Source: an uncultured Arenicella sp. (GTDB lineage Bacteria > Pseudomonadota > Gammaproteobacteria > Arenicellales > Arenicellaceae). Taken from it: DNA of 50,748 nucleotides. Shown piece by piece: positions 37,968 through 47,817 of the stretch. Where the stretch lies: contig CALKRK010000001.1 in assembly GCA_937989675.1 (NCBI GenBank), positions 1 to 50,748 of the forward strand, written 5' to 3'. Under the pieces are notes generated by a model that saw only the letters and a program-made list of their open reading frames with translations, searched no databases and was not told the DNA's origin. Position 1 is the stretch's first letter. Each line of letters opens with the position of its first letter. Position numbers and translations under genes: made by a program.

Positions 37968-38876
37968 TCAGGGGTTAATATTTGCAACCCCATGTGGCAC
38001 ATGCCCGGTAGGAACATGTTGCCTTGCAGAATCACAATGACCTTCTTGGTCATCGAAAAAGATATCCGCGCCGAAGGTTCTCAAAAACTCGCCCTTTGGC
38101 AGGCCACCTAAAAACACCGCCTCATCGATGCGAATATTCCAAGCGCGCAGTGTACGTATAACGCGCTCGTGCGCTGGCGCCGCGCGCGCCGTGACAATCG
38201 CTGTTCGCACTGGGGATTCTTCCACAGGAAACTCAGATTGAATTCGGTGCAATGCCGCCAACATATTACGGAATGGACCACCTGGCAGCGGTTTTTTTGC
38301 TGCTCGAACCTCGTGCTTGGAAAATTCGATTAAGCCTTTCTGCTTATAAACTTGTTCAGCTTCGTCAGAGAACACAACGGCATCTCCGTCAAATGCGATA
38401 CTTAGCTTATCCTCAATACCGTCTGTCGATTGCTGGCCAGTTGAGGGCAAAATCGTCGCCGCTGCAACGCCAGCCTCCAAAGTACTCGACACATCATTTG
38501 GGTCACTGGAAAGAAACACGTCGGCACCAAAAGGCTCGACGTACTTAAACGGAGTACTGCCATTAGTAAAAGCCGCTCGCGTTATTGGAAGATCATGTTC
38601 TTGTATGGAATTAAATATCCGCAAGCCGGTGTCCGCGCTATTGCGCGACAATAAAATCACCTCAACGCGTTCACGCGCTTCACCCAAACTGTTCAGTTTA
38701 AGTAGTTTTTGCACCAACGGGAACGCAGTTCCAGGCTCGAGAATGTCGTTTTCACGTTCGACCTGATAGCGGCAATAAGCTTCGACGCCCTCTTTCTCAA
38801 AGATTTGATGGCTCTCGGCTAGATCAAACAGCGCGCGAGATGAAATCGCTACAACTAATTTTCGCTCATCATTCAT
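37968..38876 (-). CDS. 5'-nucleotidase (cytosolic, NT5C1-like)
   Basis: About 302 residues. LVVAISSRALFDL at the start, AFTNGSTPFKYVEPF, LSIAFDGDAVVFSDEAE and the C-terminal FFDDQEGHCD with GHVPHGVAN fit the bacterial 5'-nucleotidase family (PF06189), HAD-like enzymes that dephosphorylate nucleoside monophosphates. I start at the ATG at 38876 (MNDERKLVV), the family-like start; a longer frame reaches 38933. It lies 119 bases upstream of the Do-like gene on the same strand. The exact nucleotide preference cannot be inferred. Confidence 0.85.
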   Translation of the reverse strand: MNDERKLVVAISSRALFDLAESHQIFEKEGVEAYCRYQVERENDILEPGTAFPLVQKLLKLNSLGEARERVEVILLSRNSADTGLRIFNSIQEHDLPITRAAFTNGSTPFKYVEPFGADVFLSSDPNDVSSTLEAGVAAATILPSTGQQSTDGIEDKLSIAFDGDAVVFSDEAEQVYKQKGLIEFSKHEVRAAKKPLPGGPFRNMLAALHRIQSEFPVEESPVRTAIVTARAAPAHERVIRTLRAWNIRIDEAVFLGGLPKGEFLRTFGADIFFDDQEGHCDSARQHVPTGHVPHGVANINP

Positions 38877-39014
38877 TAATGATGTCCACCCTTGATAAAC
38901 AAGTCCGCCATTGAAAATTGAATTTTCTACCAACCATTACTGCAGTTTAGCAACAAACCCGAAAACACCCAAAAAGCTAACAAAGTATTTAGTTTCACTA
39001 TTATATACCTCAAC

Positions 39015-39560
39015 TCAATGAAACGTTTTCTCTGGGTATCGGCCGTGCTGAGTCTTACAGAACTCGATAACCTGCGCTTGGTCTTCTTCAAACGTAGCCA
39101 GTGGCCCACGCGGTGGTAAAATAGTAAACGTTTTATCTTTAAAGTTAGGCCCGGCAACCACAATCGGAATATCGGCTTTTTGCGCTAGATAATAATAGCC
39201 GCTCTTCAATGTCGGTTGAAAGCTACGCGTGCCTTCAGGGGTAATCAACAAACGCAGGCCATCGGTTTCGTCAAACTTTTCGGCCACTGAATCAACAAAA
39301 TTTGTACTTTTGCGTCGATTTACTGGCAACACTCCTAAAAAACGACATAAATAATTGAGCGGAAAAATAAAAAATACGTCCTTAGCAAATATTTTTACAT
39401 TCAGATCGAGGGCTTGAATAGCCAACCAACCGTAGACAAAGTCCCAATTACTGGTGTGCGGAACACCGACAAACAAAAACTTATCATCCGCGGGCGGCTC
39501 GCCAATGAGACGCCAACCCAACAATTTGAATAGAATGTAGTGGCAAATCTTTTGCTTCAC
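39015..39560 (-). CDS. PlsC-like acyltransferase A (181 residues)
   Basis: A compact acyltransferase with the HxxxxD motif H35-TSNW-D40 and the substrate motif TPEGTRS (EGTR at 109-112). GYYYLAQKADIPIVVAG follows. It is shorter than typical PlsC (about 240 residues). The GTG start is at 39560. It is a tandem paralogue of the gene at 39670-40215, with the same length and motif spacing. It probably acylates a lipid or glycolipid; the acceptor is unknown. Confidence 0.82.
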   Translation of the reverse strand: MKQKICHYILFKLLGWRLIGEPPADDKFLFVGVPHTSNWDFVYGWLAIQALDLNVKIFAKDVFFIFPLNYLCRFLGVLPVNRRKSTNFVDSVAEKFDETDGLRLLITPEGTRSFQPTLKSGYYYLAQKADIPIVVAGPNFKDKTFTILPPRGPLATFEEDQAQVIEFCKTQHGRYPEKTFH

Positions 39561-39669
39561 AATCTGGATACCTTGTTATTTACACATCTGCTGCTGCCTA
39601 TGTCAGCAAAATGACGTTGCCCCATCATAGAGCAATTACACGGTGAGGCAACATTGAGCGCCATGAAAA

Positions 39670-40215
39670 CTAAACGCCTTGCTCAGGCTTCTTTCCAACA
39701 CACCTTTGGCTGAATGTCATTAGATTGTTAGCGTCTTCCTCAAACGAATTTAATACCTTGCGTGGTGGGCGCACGATTAACGTTTTGCGTTTAAAATCAA
39801 CACCAACCACGACTATATCGATACCGGCCTGTCGCGCAAAATAGTAATAACCGCTGCGCAGTTTGCCGGTATAGCTGCGTGTGCCCTCAGGCGCCATCGC
39901 CGTCCACAATGCTCGATTATTGTCGTATAAAGCCGCCGCTTGCGCGACAAAGTCATTATTTACATGGCGCTTAATCGGCACTACTCTGAAAAAACGATAC
40001 AAGGCGGTAAACGGGAAAAAGTAGAACGCATCCTTCCCGAAAATAATGATGTCGAGCCGCTCAGCTCGAATGAACATCCAACCAATAACGAAATCCCAAT
40101 TACTGGTGTGGGGCAAAAAGACAAAGAGCTGCCTCGGGGACTCTCTGGGAATCTTCCCTTCAAGCTGCCACCCGCAAACGCGGTAAAGTATGAACGATAC
40201 TATTCTATGAAACAT
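39670..40215 (-). CDS. PlsC-like acyltransferase B (181 residues)
   Basis: Paralogue of the preceding gene, also 181 residues. H36-TSNW-D41 and APEGTRS (EGTR 110-113) are intact, and GYYYFARQAGIDIVVVG matches the other copy. Conserved HTSNWDF and KRKT/KDKT strings show duplication, but the sequences differ widely elsewhere, so the duplication is old. It is 109 bases upstream of copy A on the same strand. The acceptor is unknown. Confidence 0.82.
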   Translation of the reverse strand: MFHRIVSFILYRVCGWQLEGKIPRESPRQLFVFLPHTSNWDFVIGWMFIRAERLDIIIFGKDAFYFFPFTALYRFFRVVPIKRHVNNDFVAQAAALYDNNRALWTAMAPEGTRSYTGKLRSGYYYFARQAGIDIVVVGVDFKRKTLIVRPPRKVLNSFEEDANNLMTFSQRCVGKKPEQGV

Positions 40216-40290
40216 TGTTTTTTATTATTTAGCTCGGCTCTATAACGAACCGCGCACTCCGCACCCCAGCGAATAGGCGTACATGATAAT

Positions 40291-41397
40291 CTAAAACAAA
40301 CCTAACTGGGGATGTTCTCGCACCTCGCTTGCTGGCGCTACGCTACCTGAATCATCTAACTTCTCGAGATTTGATAAGGTAATACCAATCAAGCGAATCG
40401 CCCTCGTCCCGGCATCCGTTTTACGTAATAAATTTGGTAATAAACCAAGCATGTCTTCTTTGCTCACTATCAGAGACGGCTCAGTTTTGCTGCGCGTGTT
40501 CAGTTGAAAATCAGCGTAGCGCAGTTTCAGCGTGATGGTGCGCGCAGCCATCTGTTTTGACTCAAGTATCGCTTCTACGCGTTCGGCGAGGCGCTGCAAG
40601 GTTTGCCAGATTAGCGCTTTATCAAGAATATTGGATTCAAACGTGGTTTCGTTGCCGATCGATTTACGCGTTCGATGTGCTCTTACCGGGCGTTCGTCAA
40701 TCCCCCTTGCAACTCGGTAGTAATATTGGCCAGACTGTCCAAACTCCGTTTGCAATTCTACCTCGCTAAAACGTTTTAAGTCTGCGCCTGTGTAAATGCC
40801 TAGGCCGTGCATCTTCTGTTCAGTGACTTTGCCAACGCCAAAAAACTTACGAATTTCTAACTGCTCAACAAAGGCCTCAGCGCTCTCAGGTCTGATCACA
40901 TATAGACCATCAGGCTTGTCCATATCCGACGCAATTTTGGCCAGAAATTTATTGTATGACACACCAGCCGACGCGATGAGATCCACTTCCGCTTTGATCT
41001 CTTTTTTAATCATCTGCGCCACTTCGGTTGCCGACCCAACCTCACCGGCTTTGTCGGTCACATCTAAATACGCTTCATCCAGAGATAAAGGCTCAATCAT
41101 ATCGGTGTAACGTTTAAATACTTCGTGGATCCCTTGTGACGCTTCGCGATAGGCATCAAATCGTGGTGGCACAAAAACGGCACGCTTACACAATTTCACC
41201 GCTCTCGAACAGGGCATAGCTGAATGCACACCAAATTGTCGCGCTTCATAGCTGCAAGCAGCAACAACACCGCGGCTTTCAGGCCGACCACCGACCACCA
41301 CTGGCTTGCCGCGCAATTCTGGGAAATCACGCTGCTCCACTGATGCATAAAACGCGTCCATATCGATATGCAAGATTTTCCGTACTGTTTGCGTCAT
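40291..41397 (-). CDS. dinB: DNA polymerase IV
   Basis: A 368-residue Y-family translesion polymerase. Metal ligands are in HIDMDAFYASVE (Asp12) and SLDEAYLDVT (Asp107, Glu108). The helix-hairpin-helix region FFGVGKVTEQKMHGLGI and the little-finger domain are present. The C-terminal HPQLGLF is a clamp-binding motif (QLGLF), so interaction with the beta clamp is expected. It lies 43 bases after ung, both on the minus strand. Confidence 0.96.
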   Translation of the reverse strand: MTQTVRKILHIDMDAFYASVEQRDFPELRGKPVVVGGRPESRGVVAACSYEARQFGVHSAMPCSRAVKLCKRAVFVPPRFDAYREASQGIHEVFKRYTDMIEPLSLDEAYLDVTDKAGEVGSATEVAQMIKKEIKAEVDLIASAGVSYNKFLAKIASDMDKPDGLYVIRPESAEAFVEQLEIRKFFGVGKVTEQKMHGLGIYTGADLKRFSEVELQTEFGQSGQYYYRVARGIDERPVRAHRTRKSIGNETTFESNILDKALIWQTLQRLAERVEAILESKQMAARTITLKLRYADFQLNTRSKTEPSLIVSKEDMLGLLPNLLRKTDAGTRAIRLIGITLSNLEKLDDSGSVAPASEVREHPQLGLF

Positions 41398-41440
41398 CGG
41401 CTCAATTCAACTTACACATCAAACTTCACTGAGTGAAACC

Positions 41441-42121
41441 TTAAACCTGCCAATCAATTGGCGTTTTATGCTTAGCACTCAAATATTCATTGGTCTTTGA
41501 AAAATGCGCGGACCCAAGAAAACCACGATGTGCAGACAACGGCGACGGGTGCGGCGCTTGCAACACAAGGTGGCGTGTACGGTCAATTGCCTTTCCTTTC
41601 TTTTGCGCATAAGAACCCCACAACAAAAACACAACGTGCTCACATTGCTGATTAACCACTTCAATCACTCTATCGGTAAATCGCTCCCAACCTTTGCCTT
41701 GATGGCTACCCGCATTGCCCTGTTGAACCGTTAACACAGCATTTAATAACAACACACCTTGTGCCGCCCATGCCGCTAAATTGCCATGTAAAGGCGGCTG
41801 GATACCAATATCCGACACAAGTTCTTTGTATATATTTCTAAGTGAAGGAGGAATAGCGATTCCATTTGGCACACTGAAACTCAGACCATGCGCCTGACCC
41901 GGGCCGTGATATGGATCCTGGCCGATGACCACCACTTTCACTGCATTTAGATTGGTAGAGTTCAATGCGGCAAAGATATTCTGGCCTTCAGGGTAAATGA
42001 CTTTACCGTTTATTTTTTCAGCTCTGAGAAACCTCGACAATTCTTGCATATAAGGCTCTTCAAACTCAGACCTAAGATGTTTGAGCCATGGCTCAGCCAA
42101 CTTAATTTCGCGATCGTTCAT
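41441..42121 (-). CDS. ung: Uracil-DNA glycosylase
   Basis: A 226-residue base-excision enzyme that removes uracil from DNA. The catalytic water-activating Asp69 lies in [19 protein letters not shown], and the C-terminal motif [13 protein letters not shown] is intact. [10 protein letters not shown] and [10 protein letters not shown] are family signatures. It starts at the ATG at 42121. It probably shares a transcript with dinB. Confidence 0.97.
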   Translation of the reverse strand: MNDREIKLAEPWLKHLRSEFEEPYMQELSRFLRAEKINGKVIYPEGQNIFAALNSTNLNAVKVVVIGQDPYHGPGQAHGLSFSVPNGIAIPPSLRNIYKELVSDIGIQPPLHGNLAAWAAQGVLLLNAVLTVQQGNAGSHQGKGWERFTDRVIEVVNQQCEHVVFLLWGSYAQKKGKAIDRTRHLVLQAPHPSPLSAHRGFLGSAHFSKTNEYLSAKHKTPIDWQV

Positions 42122-42415
42122 GGGCGTAGTCAGAATAATAATTAAAAAAAGTTAACTGGCAAGCTAGTAGAAAACCCACCAACTTCAAGCAAATTAGAAC
42201 ACTCTGGCTATTTTAGCGCAGTTTATGCCAATAGCAGGCGAAAAGCATATCTAACCAAATGTTCATGAATTTGGCGGAAGCAATTAACGAACATTAAGGC
42301 TAATTGAGCCTAAAAATCAGCACGCCTAAACTTCCCATTGTCGACACGAACAACTACCCCACTTCGGTCCACAGCAAACCCTACTAACCTACATAACCAT
42401 ATCGAGGAACCATCC

Positions 42416-42688
42416 ATGTTATCGACTAAACCAGTACTACCAAACTTTCTAAAAATGTTAACGATCGCTTTATTTACAGTTGGCAGCGTTTCAACATTTG
42501 CTGGCCACCATGAAGCTGAAGAAGCTATTGGCGAATACAATGAAATCAAAGCCGAGGCGATGGAAGCAGAAGATGCGGTGAGCGAACTTACTGATGCGGA
42601 AGCTGAGGCAACTGATGCAGCAACTAAAGAAGTCATGGATGCAGCTGAAGAATTAAAAAGCGAGGCGCAAACATTAGCCGAAGAGTAA
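42416..42688 (+). CDS. Small secreted acidic helical protein
   Basis: A 90-residue protein starting at the ATG at 42416 with GAGG eight bases before it. A hydrophobic stretch (LTIALFTVGSVSTFA) is a signal peptide with likely cleavage after TFA. The mature 60 or so residues are rich in Ala and Glu (EAEEAIGEYNEIKAEAMEAE and so on), with a heptad-like pattern, and lack Cys and aromatic residues except one Tyr. It may form a coiled coil. The family is not recognised. The longer upstream frame (from 42338) lacks support. Confidence 0.7.
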   Translation: MLSTKPVLPNFLKMLTIALFTVGSVSTFAGHHEAEEAIGEYNEIKAEAMEAEDAVSELTDAEAEATDAATKEVMDAAEELKSEAQTLAEE

Positions 42689-42714
42689 GCGCTTAAAACA
42701 TACCTGTTTACTAT

Positions 42715-42742
42715 AGAGCCCAGCGTGTCTGGGCTCTTTTTT
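42715..42742 (+). terminator. Rho-independent terminator
   Basis: AGAGCCCAG (42715-42723) pairs with CTGGGCTCT (42729-42737) over a CGTGT loop, followed by T5. It closes the secreted protein gene. Confidence 0.93.
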
Positions 42743-42820
42743 CATGGTTATCTGATCACAAAGCTTTATACTATTGCGCTTGAACTCACTCAACCTCAAT
42801 AATTTATCGGAGAACACCCC

Positions 42821-43297
42821 ATGATTACCGTAGGCGATTCCATTCCAGCCGCAAACATCACCGTTATCAATAATGAAGGCCAAGAAAGCGTATCCGCAGA
42901 CGCTTTTTTCGCTGGCAAAAAGGTGGTTTTGTTTGCTCTACCAGGCGCATTTACACCAACCTGTTCAGAGGCGCACTTACCTGGCTTTGTAGTCAAGTAT
43001 GACGACATTGCGGCCAAGGGCGTTGACGTCGTGGCTTGCTTGTCAGTGAACGATTCCTTTGTAATGAGTGCTTGGCAAAAGAGCCAGAACGCTGAAAATT
43101 TGACCATGATCGCGGATGGTGGCGCTGCGCTCACCAAAGCCATGGATCTAGTTCTAGACACCGCTGATTTTGGCGGAGTTCGCTCGCAACGCTATTCTAT
43201 GATTGTTGATAACGGCACCATCACCAACCTCAATGTTGAAGAAGGTGGCGGTTTTGAAGTCAGTGGCGCCGAGACCATTCTGGAACAATTAGGCTAG
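42821..43297 (+). CDS. Peroxiredoxin (Prx5 type)
   Basis: A 158-residue thioredoxin-fold peroxidase. The peroxidatic cysteine is Cys48 in PGAFTPTCSEAHLPGF, and the conserved Arg lies in FGGVRSQRYSM. This is the Prx5 subfamily active site. No fused glutaredoxin is present, so reduction depends on a separate thiol donor. A second cysteine (VACLS) might act in resolution. It reduces hydroperoxides. It is followed by a terminator shared with the convergent aldo/keto reductase. Confidence 0.93.
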   Translation: MITVGDSIPAANITVINNEGQESVSADAFFAGKKVVLFALPGAFTPTCSEAHLPGFVVKYDDIAAKGVDVVACLSVNDSFVMSAWQKSQNAENLTMIADGGAALTKAMDLVLDTADFGGVRSQRYSMIVDNGTITNLNVEEGGGFEVSGAETILEQLG

Positions 43298-43314
43298 CCA
43301 CAAAAAGCTAATTT

Positions 43315-43345
43315 AAAAGCGAGTGCGGCGTCGCACTCGCTTTTT
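43315..43345. terminator. Bidirectional terminator between prx and the aldo/keto reductase
   Basis: AAAAGCGAGTGCG (43315-43327) pairs with CGCACTCGCTTTT (43332-43344), a 13-bp stem with a GCGT loop. T-runs on both strands suit convergent genes. Confidence 0.93.
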
Positions 43346-43357
43346 GCGGAGAAATAT

Positions 43358-44410
43358 TTAGAACGGCAAGGGGTAACGCTTGATTACATCGCCGATGCTA
43401 TCGAGCACCTCGTCGGACAATGCTAAATTGTAGGCGCTAATATCTTCTTTGAGTTGCTGCATGGACGTAGCGCCAATAATTGTCGACGTAATCCCAGCTA
43501 ATTGGTAAACCCAAGCGAGCGACATTTGCGTTAAGCTAAGTTGATACTCATTCGCAACTTCCTGATACGCCGCTATCGCTTCATGCGAAAACGCGGTGTC
43601 GCGAAATAGGCCGTTGCGCTGAATCATACTCCATCGGCAGCCCTCAGGTTTTGCACCATTGGCGTATTTGCCAGACAGCGCGCCCCCAGCAAGTGGAGAC
43701 CAAGGTAAATAGGCAACGTCGTTGAGCACGCAATGCTCGATCAAATACGGCCAGTCTTTTAGGTGCAGTAGACTGAATTCATTTTGAATCGACACCATTT
43801 TGGGCAACTCGTATTTTTCCGCCAAGCGAAGGTATTCGCTAATACCCCAGGTCGTGTCGTCCGAAAGCCCAATATGGCGCACCTTGCCTGCCTTAACAGC
43901 CTCGTTTAGCGCCTGCAAAATTTCTAACATGCTTTCACGTTCGCGCGTTACGTCAATCTTGCCTGGATCAATGCGCCCTGGCCAGTGTTTTGCAAAATGC
44001 GGGGTTATGCGATTTGGCCAATGCAATTGATACAAATCGATATAGTCCGTTTGCAAACGCTTTAGTGAACCATCAATAGCGACTTCAACGGCTTTACCGG
44101 TAATATCAGCACCATCTCTAACCCAGGGGATACCTGACCCGGCGATCTTGGTCGCCAGGACCACATCCGCACGCCGCGACGAATTGTCCGCCAACCAACG
44201 TCCGATGTAAGTTTCAGTTGTGGAGTAGGATTCTTTGCAAGGTGGCACAGGATACATCTCGGCGGTATCAATAAAGTTAATACCTTGATCAAGCGCATAA
44301 TCGATCTGCTCAACGGCATCGGCCTGAGTATTTTGCTTACCCCAGGTCATTGAACCAAGGCACACTTCGCTCACCATTAAGTCACTACTGCCAAGCTTTA
44401 CTTTTTTCAT
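43358..44410 (-). CDS. Aldo/keto reductase (Tas-like)
   Basis: A 350-residue NADP-dependent TIM-barrel oxidoreductase. The catalytic tetrad is visible: Asp48 and Tyr53 (FIDTAEMYP), Lys88 (LATKIAG) and His130 (LYQLHWPNR). The PPCKESYSTTETYIGRW insert and overall length match the Tas subfamily. The substrate is unknown. It is convergent with the peroxiredoxin gene and downstream of the AddA-like helicase gene on the same strand. Confidence 0.9.
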   Translation of the reverse strand: MKKVKLGSSDLMVSEVCLGSMTWGKQNTQADAVEQIDYALDQGINFIDTAEMYPVPPCKESYSTTETYIGRWLADNSSRRADVVLATKIAGSGIPWVRDGADITGKAVEVAIDGSLKRLQTDYIDLYQLHWPNRITPHFAKHWPGRIDPGKIDVTRERESMLEILQALNEAVKAGKVRHIGLSDDTTWGISEYLRLAEKYELPKMVSIQNEFSLLHLKDWPYLIEHCVLNDVAYLPWSPLAGGALSGKYANGAKPEGCRWSMIQRNGLFRDTAFSHEAIAAYQEVANEYQLSLTQMSLAWVYQLAGITSTIIGATSMQQLKEDISAYNLALSDEVLDSIGDVIKRYPLPF

Positions 44411-44466
44411 GAATTTTTCTCTACTTAAACTCTGGGTGTTCTGTTGCTAAATTTAGGCACGGGCTT

Positions 44467-47400
44467 TCATTCCACAGGGTCGAAATCCCAACTACGCAAT
44501 TGTTTTAAAAGCGGAAAGTATACTGCGAGCTTAATCGGCCGCGCGTCAATGTGGCGCATTAAATGGCCATATTTTTCGAGCTGCTTCCGATGTCTTAATT
44601 GCAGCTGTTCATTCGCGAATTCGACGACATCGGCACGATTAGTATCGGTGCTCTTATAGTCGACAATCCAGCGAACCCCATGCTCATCGACAAAAGTTCG
44701 ATCAATTCGGTAACGATTAACCACACCGCTTTCATACGCCGCCACTGAGAATTCATTTTGTGCCTCTGGATAGGCCTTAAATAAAAAATGCGCCGCATGA
44801 TCTTGCTGAATATTACTTACCGCGCTCTGTAATCGCCGAAGTGCATAATCAATTCTGTTTTCAGGCACTCTAAGCGCGAGTAGCTCAGCTCGCCAGCGCT
44901 GTATCAACGCTCGATCAACCTCCATAGCCAACACACCTTCACCTTGAAACTGAAGCCAATCGTGTAACACGATACCAACTCCGGTTGCTACCTCGGTAGC
45001 CCACTCAAACACTACTTCGTCGTCTTGATCGCTCAACTGGGTATTGAGTTGTTGAGCTACTTTCCAATCCACGGAGCTACGAAACTTAGCGTCAAAACTA
45101 ACTGGCAATCGCGATAAAGTTTGAGAAATGGGCACCGACTCTTCGGCCAGCTCCGCACGCTCACCAAAAAAAGCAAATCGAGATTCAAGGGCCTCCCAAA
45201 CGCAGTATAAAAGCGTGTTTTTGGCTGGCGGCTTCGCTTGATTCTGGTCTTCATTTAACTCAGCGCGAGCAATAAGGACTAATTTACTTTCAGCCCGCGT
45301 ACAAGCCACATACATTAACCGCACAGTCTCATTTGTAGCGCGTTTTGCTTCAAGTTGACGTAGGTAGTCGTAATGACTTCCTTGAGATTTCTCGAGCACG
45401 AACGGCGCGAGTAACAACGCCGAACTACCGTGTTGATTTTGCGTCTCAGCCCACATCAATACATCTTTACTATCAGCGCGCGGTTTACTACTCAAACCGG
45501 GCAAAATCACGGTGTGATATTGTAAGCCCTTGGCTTTATGCATGGTCGAGACGATCACCTTGGCATCATTATGATTGGATTTGGCGAACAGTCCATTCAA
45601 GCCATTTTCTAGCTCTTTCAAGGAGGGTAAATCACCGCCTCGTTGCAAAGAGTCAATTAGATCAAAGACAGTTTCAACATCGTCTTCACTAGCGCCAAAC
45701 AAAGTTTCTGGCCCACCTAAATGCAACCATGTCCATCGGGTAAGACTGCCAAGTGACACCTGCTGCCGTTGTGCCAATGCTCTACTCAGTATAGATTGAA
45801 AACGAGATAGCCTTTGCCTGCTACTGTCTGATAAAAAGACTCTACTCGCATCAAGGTTTTCATAGTTGAGTATCTGCTGCCAAACGGTTAGATCCTGTCG
45901 TCCAGCTAATTGTTTTATCTCGACCAGCGTTAATCCACACCATGGCCCACGTAGCATGGAAAGCCAAGCCACTCGGTCATCTTCGCGGCACAGTGCTTTA
46001 CAAAGCGCTAACACATCGATCACCGCTTGCAGTTCCTTTAATGGTTGTATATCAACGCCTGCGAAATTTATCTTTGCCGCTTTAAGCGCTGGTAGTAAAG
46101 AATCGAGGTTTGGCCTCGATCGCACCAAGATAGCTACCTTGTCTTTTTCATTCGGTAAAGCTTCGAGCGCACGCTTAACCGCATCCACCACTATCTCAGC
46201 TTCGTGCTTCTTGCTGTGCGCCAAATAGTATTCGTTTTCAACGCCCGTTTCAGACCTTCCACTGCTTGCACTTGCATAGCGAATTGCACCGCTAAGCACA
46301 TCGTTTTGCTTAGGAAAGCTCGAACTAAATGTAGAATTAAACCAATCCACCAAACCTTTGGACGAACGAAAATTCTCGGTCAAACTAAGTGGCGAGATAT
46401 CGATATTAGCGAAAACGCCGGTATTCGCATTATCGGCCACCTGCAAAAACAAGCTTACGTCAGCTTCACGAAATCGATAGATAGACTGCATCGGGTCACC
46501 TACCAAAAACAGCGTTTTACCGTCGTTAATCGTCCAACCTGCCGTTAAGCGCTTAAGCAATTCGATTTGACCATGCGATGTATCTTGGAATTCATCCACC
46601 AAAATGTGCTGCAAGTGATAATCCATTCGCAAGCCAAGATCCGTCGGATTATCTAACTCCTGCAAGGCGAAATTGGCGCGCTGTGTGACCTCGCTATGAT
46701 CGCACTCGCCAACCGCCCGAAATCGTAGTTGCAAATACGCCGCCAGCGACGTCAGCACTTGATTAAGAGCAACTAATTGCTTCCAATCAGCATCTTCGTA
46801 CTCGGGTTCTGGCAAGCTACGCACTTCCATCAGCGCATGCAGCAACGTTTGATCATCAGCAAACTCAGCTAGCAGCGCGACCATTTTTTCTTTCGATTTG
46901 GACTTGGCTTCAAAACCGAGTTTAACCGTGACTTGTTTACGAAAACCGGTCTTGGTCAACAATAGATTTGCCACTGCTTGCCATTGAGGTAGCCGCATAC
47001 CTAGCGAGCGATCCCAGTTTATGAAACCACTTAACACAGACTCAGTAGCAGTTTGCTCATGAAGTTTAGCGGCGGCTTCAGTACCAAGCTCACAAAGCTC
47101 CTCTAACATCGCGGTAGGAATAAGCTTATCAAGTGCGTTTAACTGGCTTTCGATTACGCCGCGCCACGCACCTTGCAACTCGGCTCGCAGTTCGTTCAAA
47201 TCGTTCGGCAATAGATGGCGCAACCACTGATCTCGCTTAGCAAGCATGACGCTGAACAATTGGCGGGCTTTATTGTAGTTAAAGTCCAACTCCATCATCA
47301 CGGAAGTCAAACTCTCTAACACTGGCGACGATTCATCCAACAATTCGGCCAACAATTGCTCAACCGCAGCGGCATAATGAACGTTGGCTTGGTCGGTAGT

Positions 47401-47817
47401 ACGCGGGCGATCACCTAGGCGGCTAAGCCATGGCATACTCGCCGTCAATTTCGCGCAAAACGCATCTATCGTTTGGATCTGAAGCTGGTGCGGAGAATTG
47501 AGCAAGCTCCAAGCAAAACGCCGATCTTGCTCAAGAACGCGCCCAGCCAAATCTAGCCCTTGCTGTTCGAACGCATCGGAACTGGTTTGCCCTTCCTCGG
47601 CCTGCCTTAACAAATCAATCAAGCGTTCGCGCATTTCCGCCGTCGCTTTACGAGTAAAGGTAATCGACAGTACTTGCTGCGGTTTTTCAACTTGGGCCAA
47701 CAGTGTCAGCATACGGTATACCAACAAGCCTGTTTTACCCGAGCCAGCCGGGGCCTGAACAATGAAGGATCGCGAAGGTTCGAGCGCCGCTTGACGAGCG
47801 TTTAAATCACGAACCAT
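44467..47817 (-). CDS. AddA-like UvrD-type helicase/nuclease
   Basis: About 1116 residues from the ATG at 47817. Walker A is APAGSGKT (22-29), motif II ILVDEFQDTSHGQ, motif III LVGDPMQSIYRFREADV, motif V VSTMHKAKGLQYHTVIL and motif VI MYVACTRAESKL. The C-terminal PD-(D/E)XK nuclease motif is RWIVDYKSTDT. This is the AddA plan, a double-strand break processing helicase-nuclease. The upstream in-frame region to 47895 is considered part of the neighbouring gene overlap. It overlaps the AddB-like gene by 11 bases. Assignment within the AddA/RecB group is by neighbourhood. Confidence 0.9.
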   Translation of the reverse strand: MVRDLNARQAALEPSRSFIVQAPAGSGKTGLLVYRMLTLLAQVEKPQQVLSITFTRKATAEMRERLIDLLRQAEEGQTSSDAFEQQGLDLAGRVLEQDRRFAWSLLNSPHQLQIQTIDAFCAKLTASMPWLSRLGDRPRTTDQANVHYAAAVEQLLAELLDESSPVLESLTSVMMELDFNYNKARQLFSVMLAKRDQWLRHLLPNDLNELRAELQGAWRGVIESQLNALDKLIPTAMLEELCELGTEAAAKLHEQTATESVLSGFINWDRSLGMRLPQWQAVANLLLTKTGFRKQVTVKLGFEAKSKSKEKMVALLAEFADDQTLLHALMEVRSLPEPEYEDADWKQLVALNQVLTSLAAYLQLRFRAVGECDHSEVTQRANFALQELDNPTDLGLRMDYHLQHILVDEFQDTSHGQIELLKRLTAGWTINDGKTLFLVGDPMQSIYRFREADVSLFLQVADNANTGVFANIDISPLSLTENFRSSKGLVDWFNSTFSSSFPKQNDVLSGAIRYASASSGRSETGVENEYYLAHSKKHEAEIVVDAVKRALEALPNEKDKVAILVRSRPNLDSLLPALKAAKINFAGVDIQPLKELQAVIDVLALCKALCREDDRVAWLSMLRGPWCGLTLVEIKQLAGRQDLTVWQQILNYENLDASRVFLSDSSRQRLSRFQSILSRALAQRQQVSLGSLTRWTWLHLGGPETLFGASEDDVETVFDLIDSLQRGGDLPSLKELENGLNGLFAKSNHNDAKVIVSTMHKAKGLQYHTVILPGLSSKPRADSKDVLMWAETQNQHGSSALLLAPFVLEKSQGSHYDYLRQLEAKRATNETVRLMYVACTRAESKLVLIARAELNEDQNQAKPPAKNTLLYCVWEALESRFAFFGERAELAEESVPISQTLSRLPVSFDAKFRSSVDWKVAQQLNTQLSDQDDEVVFEWATEVATGVGIVLHDWLQFQGEGVLAMEVDRALIQRWRAELLALRVPENRIDYALRRLQSAVSNIQQDHAAHFLFKAYPEAQNEFSVAAYESGVVNRYRIDRTFVDEHGVRWIVDYKSTDTNRADVVEFANEQLQLRHRKQLEKYGHLMRHIDARPIKLAVYFPLLKQLRSWDFDPVE

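Noticed and set aside
38877-38933. Longer N-terminus for the 5'-nucleotidase
   Set aside because: The extra 19 residues do not fit the family start, and the ATG at 38876 gives the conserved N-terminus.
42310-42636. Serine-rich 108-residue minus-strand ORF
   Set aside because: It is antisense to the secreted helical protein gene, which has a signal peptide, ribosome site and terminator; its composition mirrors the Ala/Glu repeats of the other strand.
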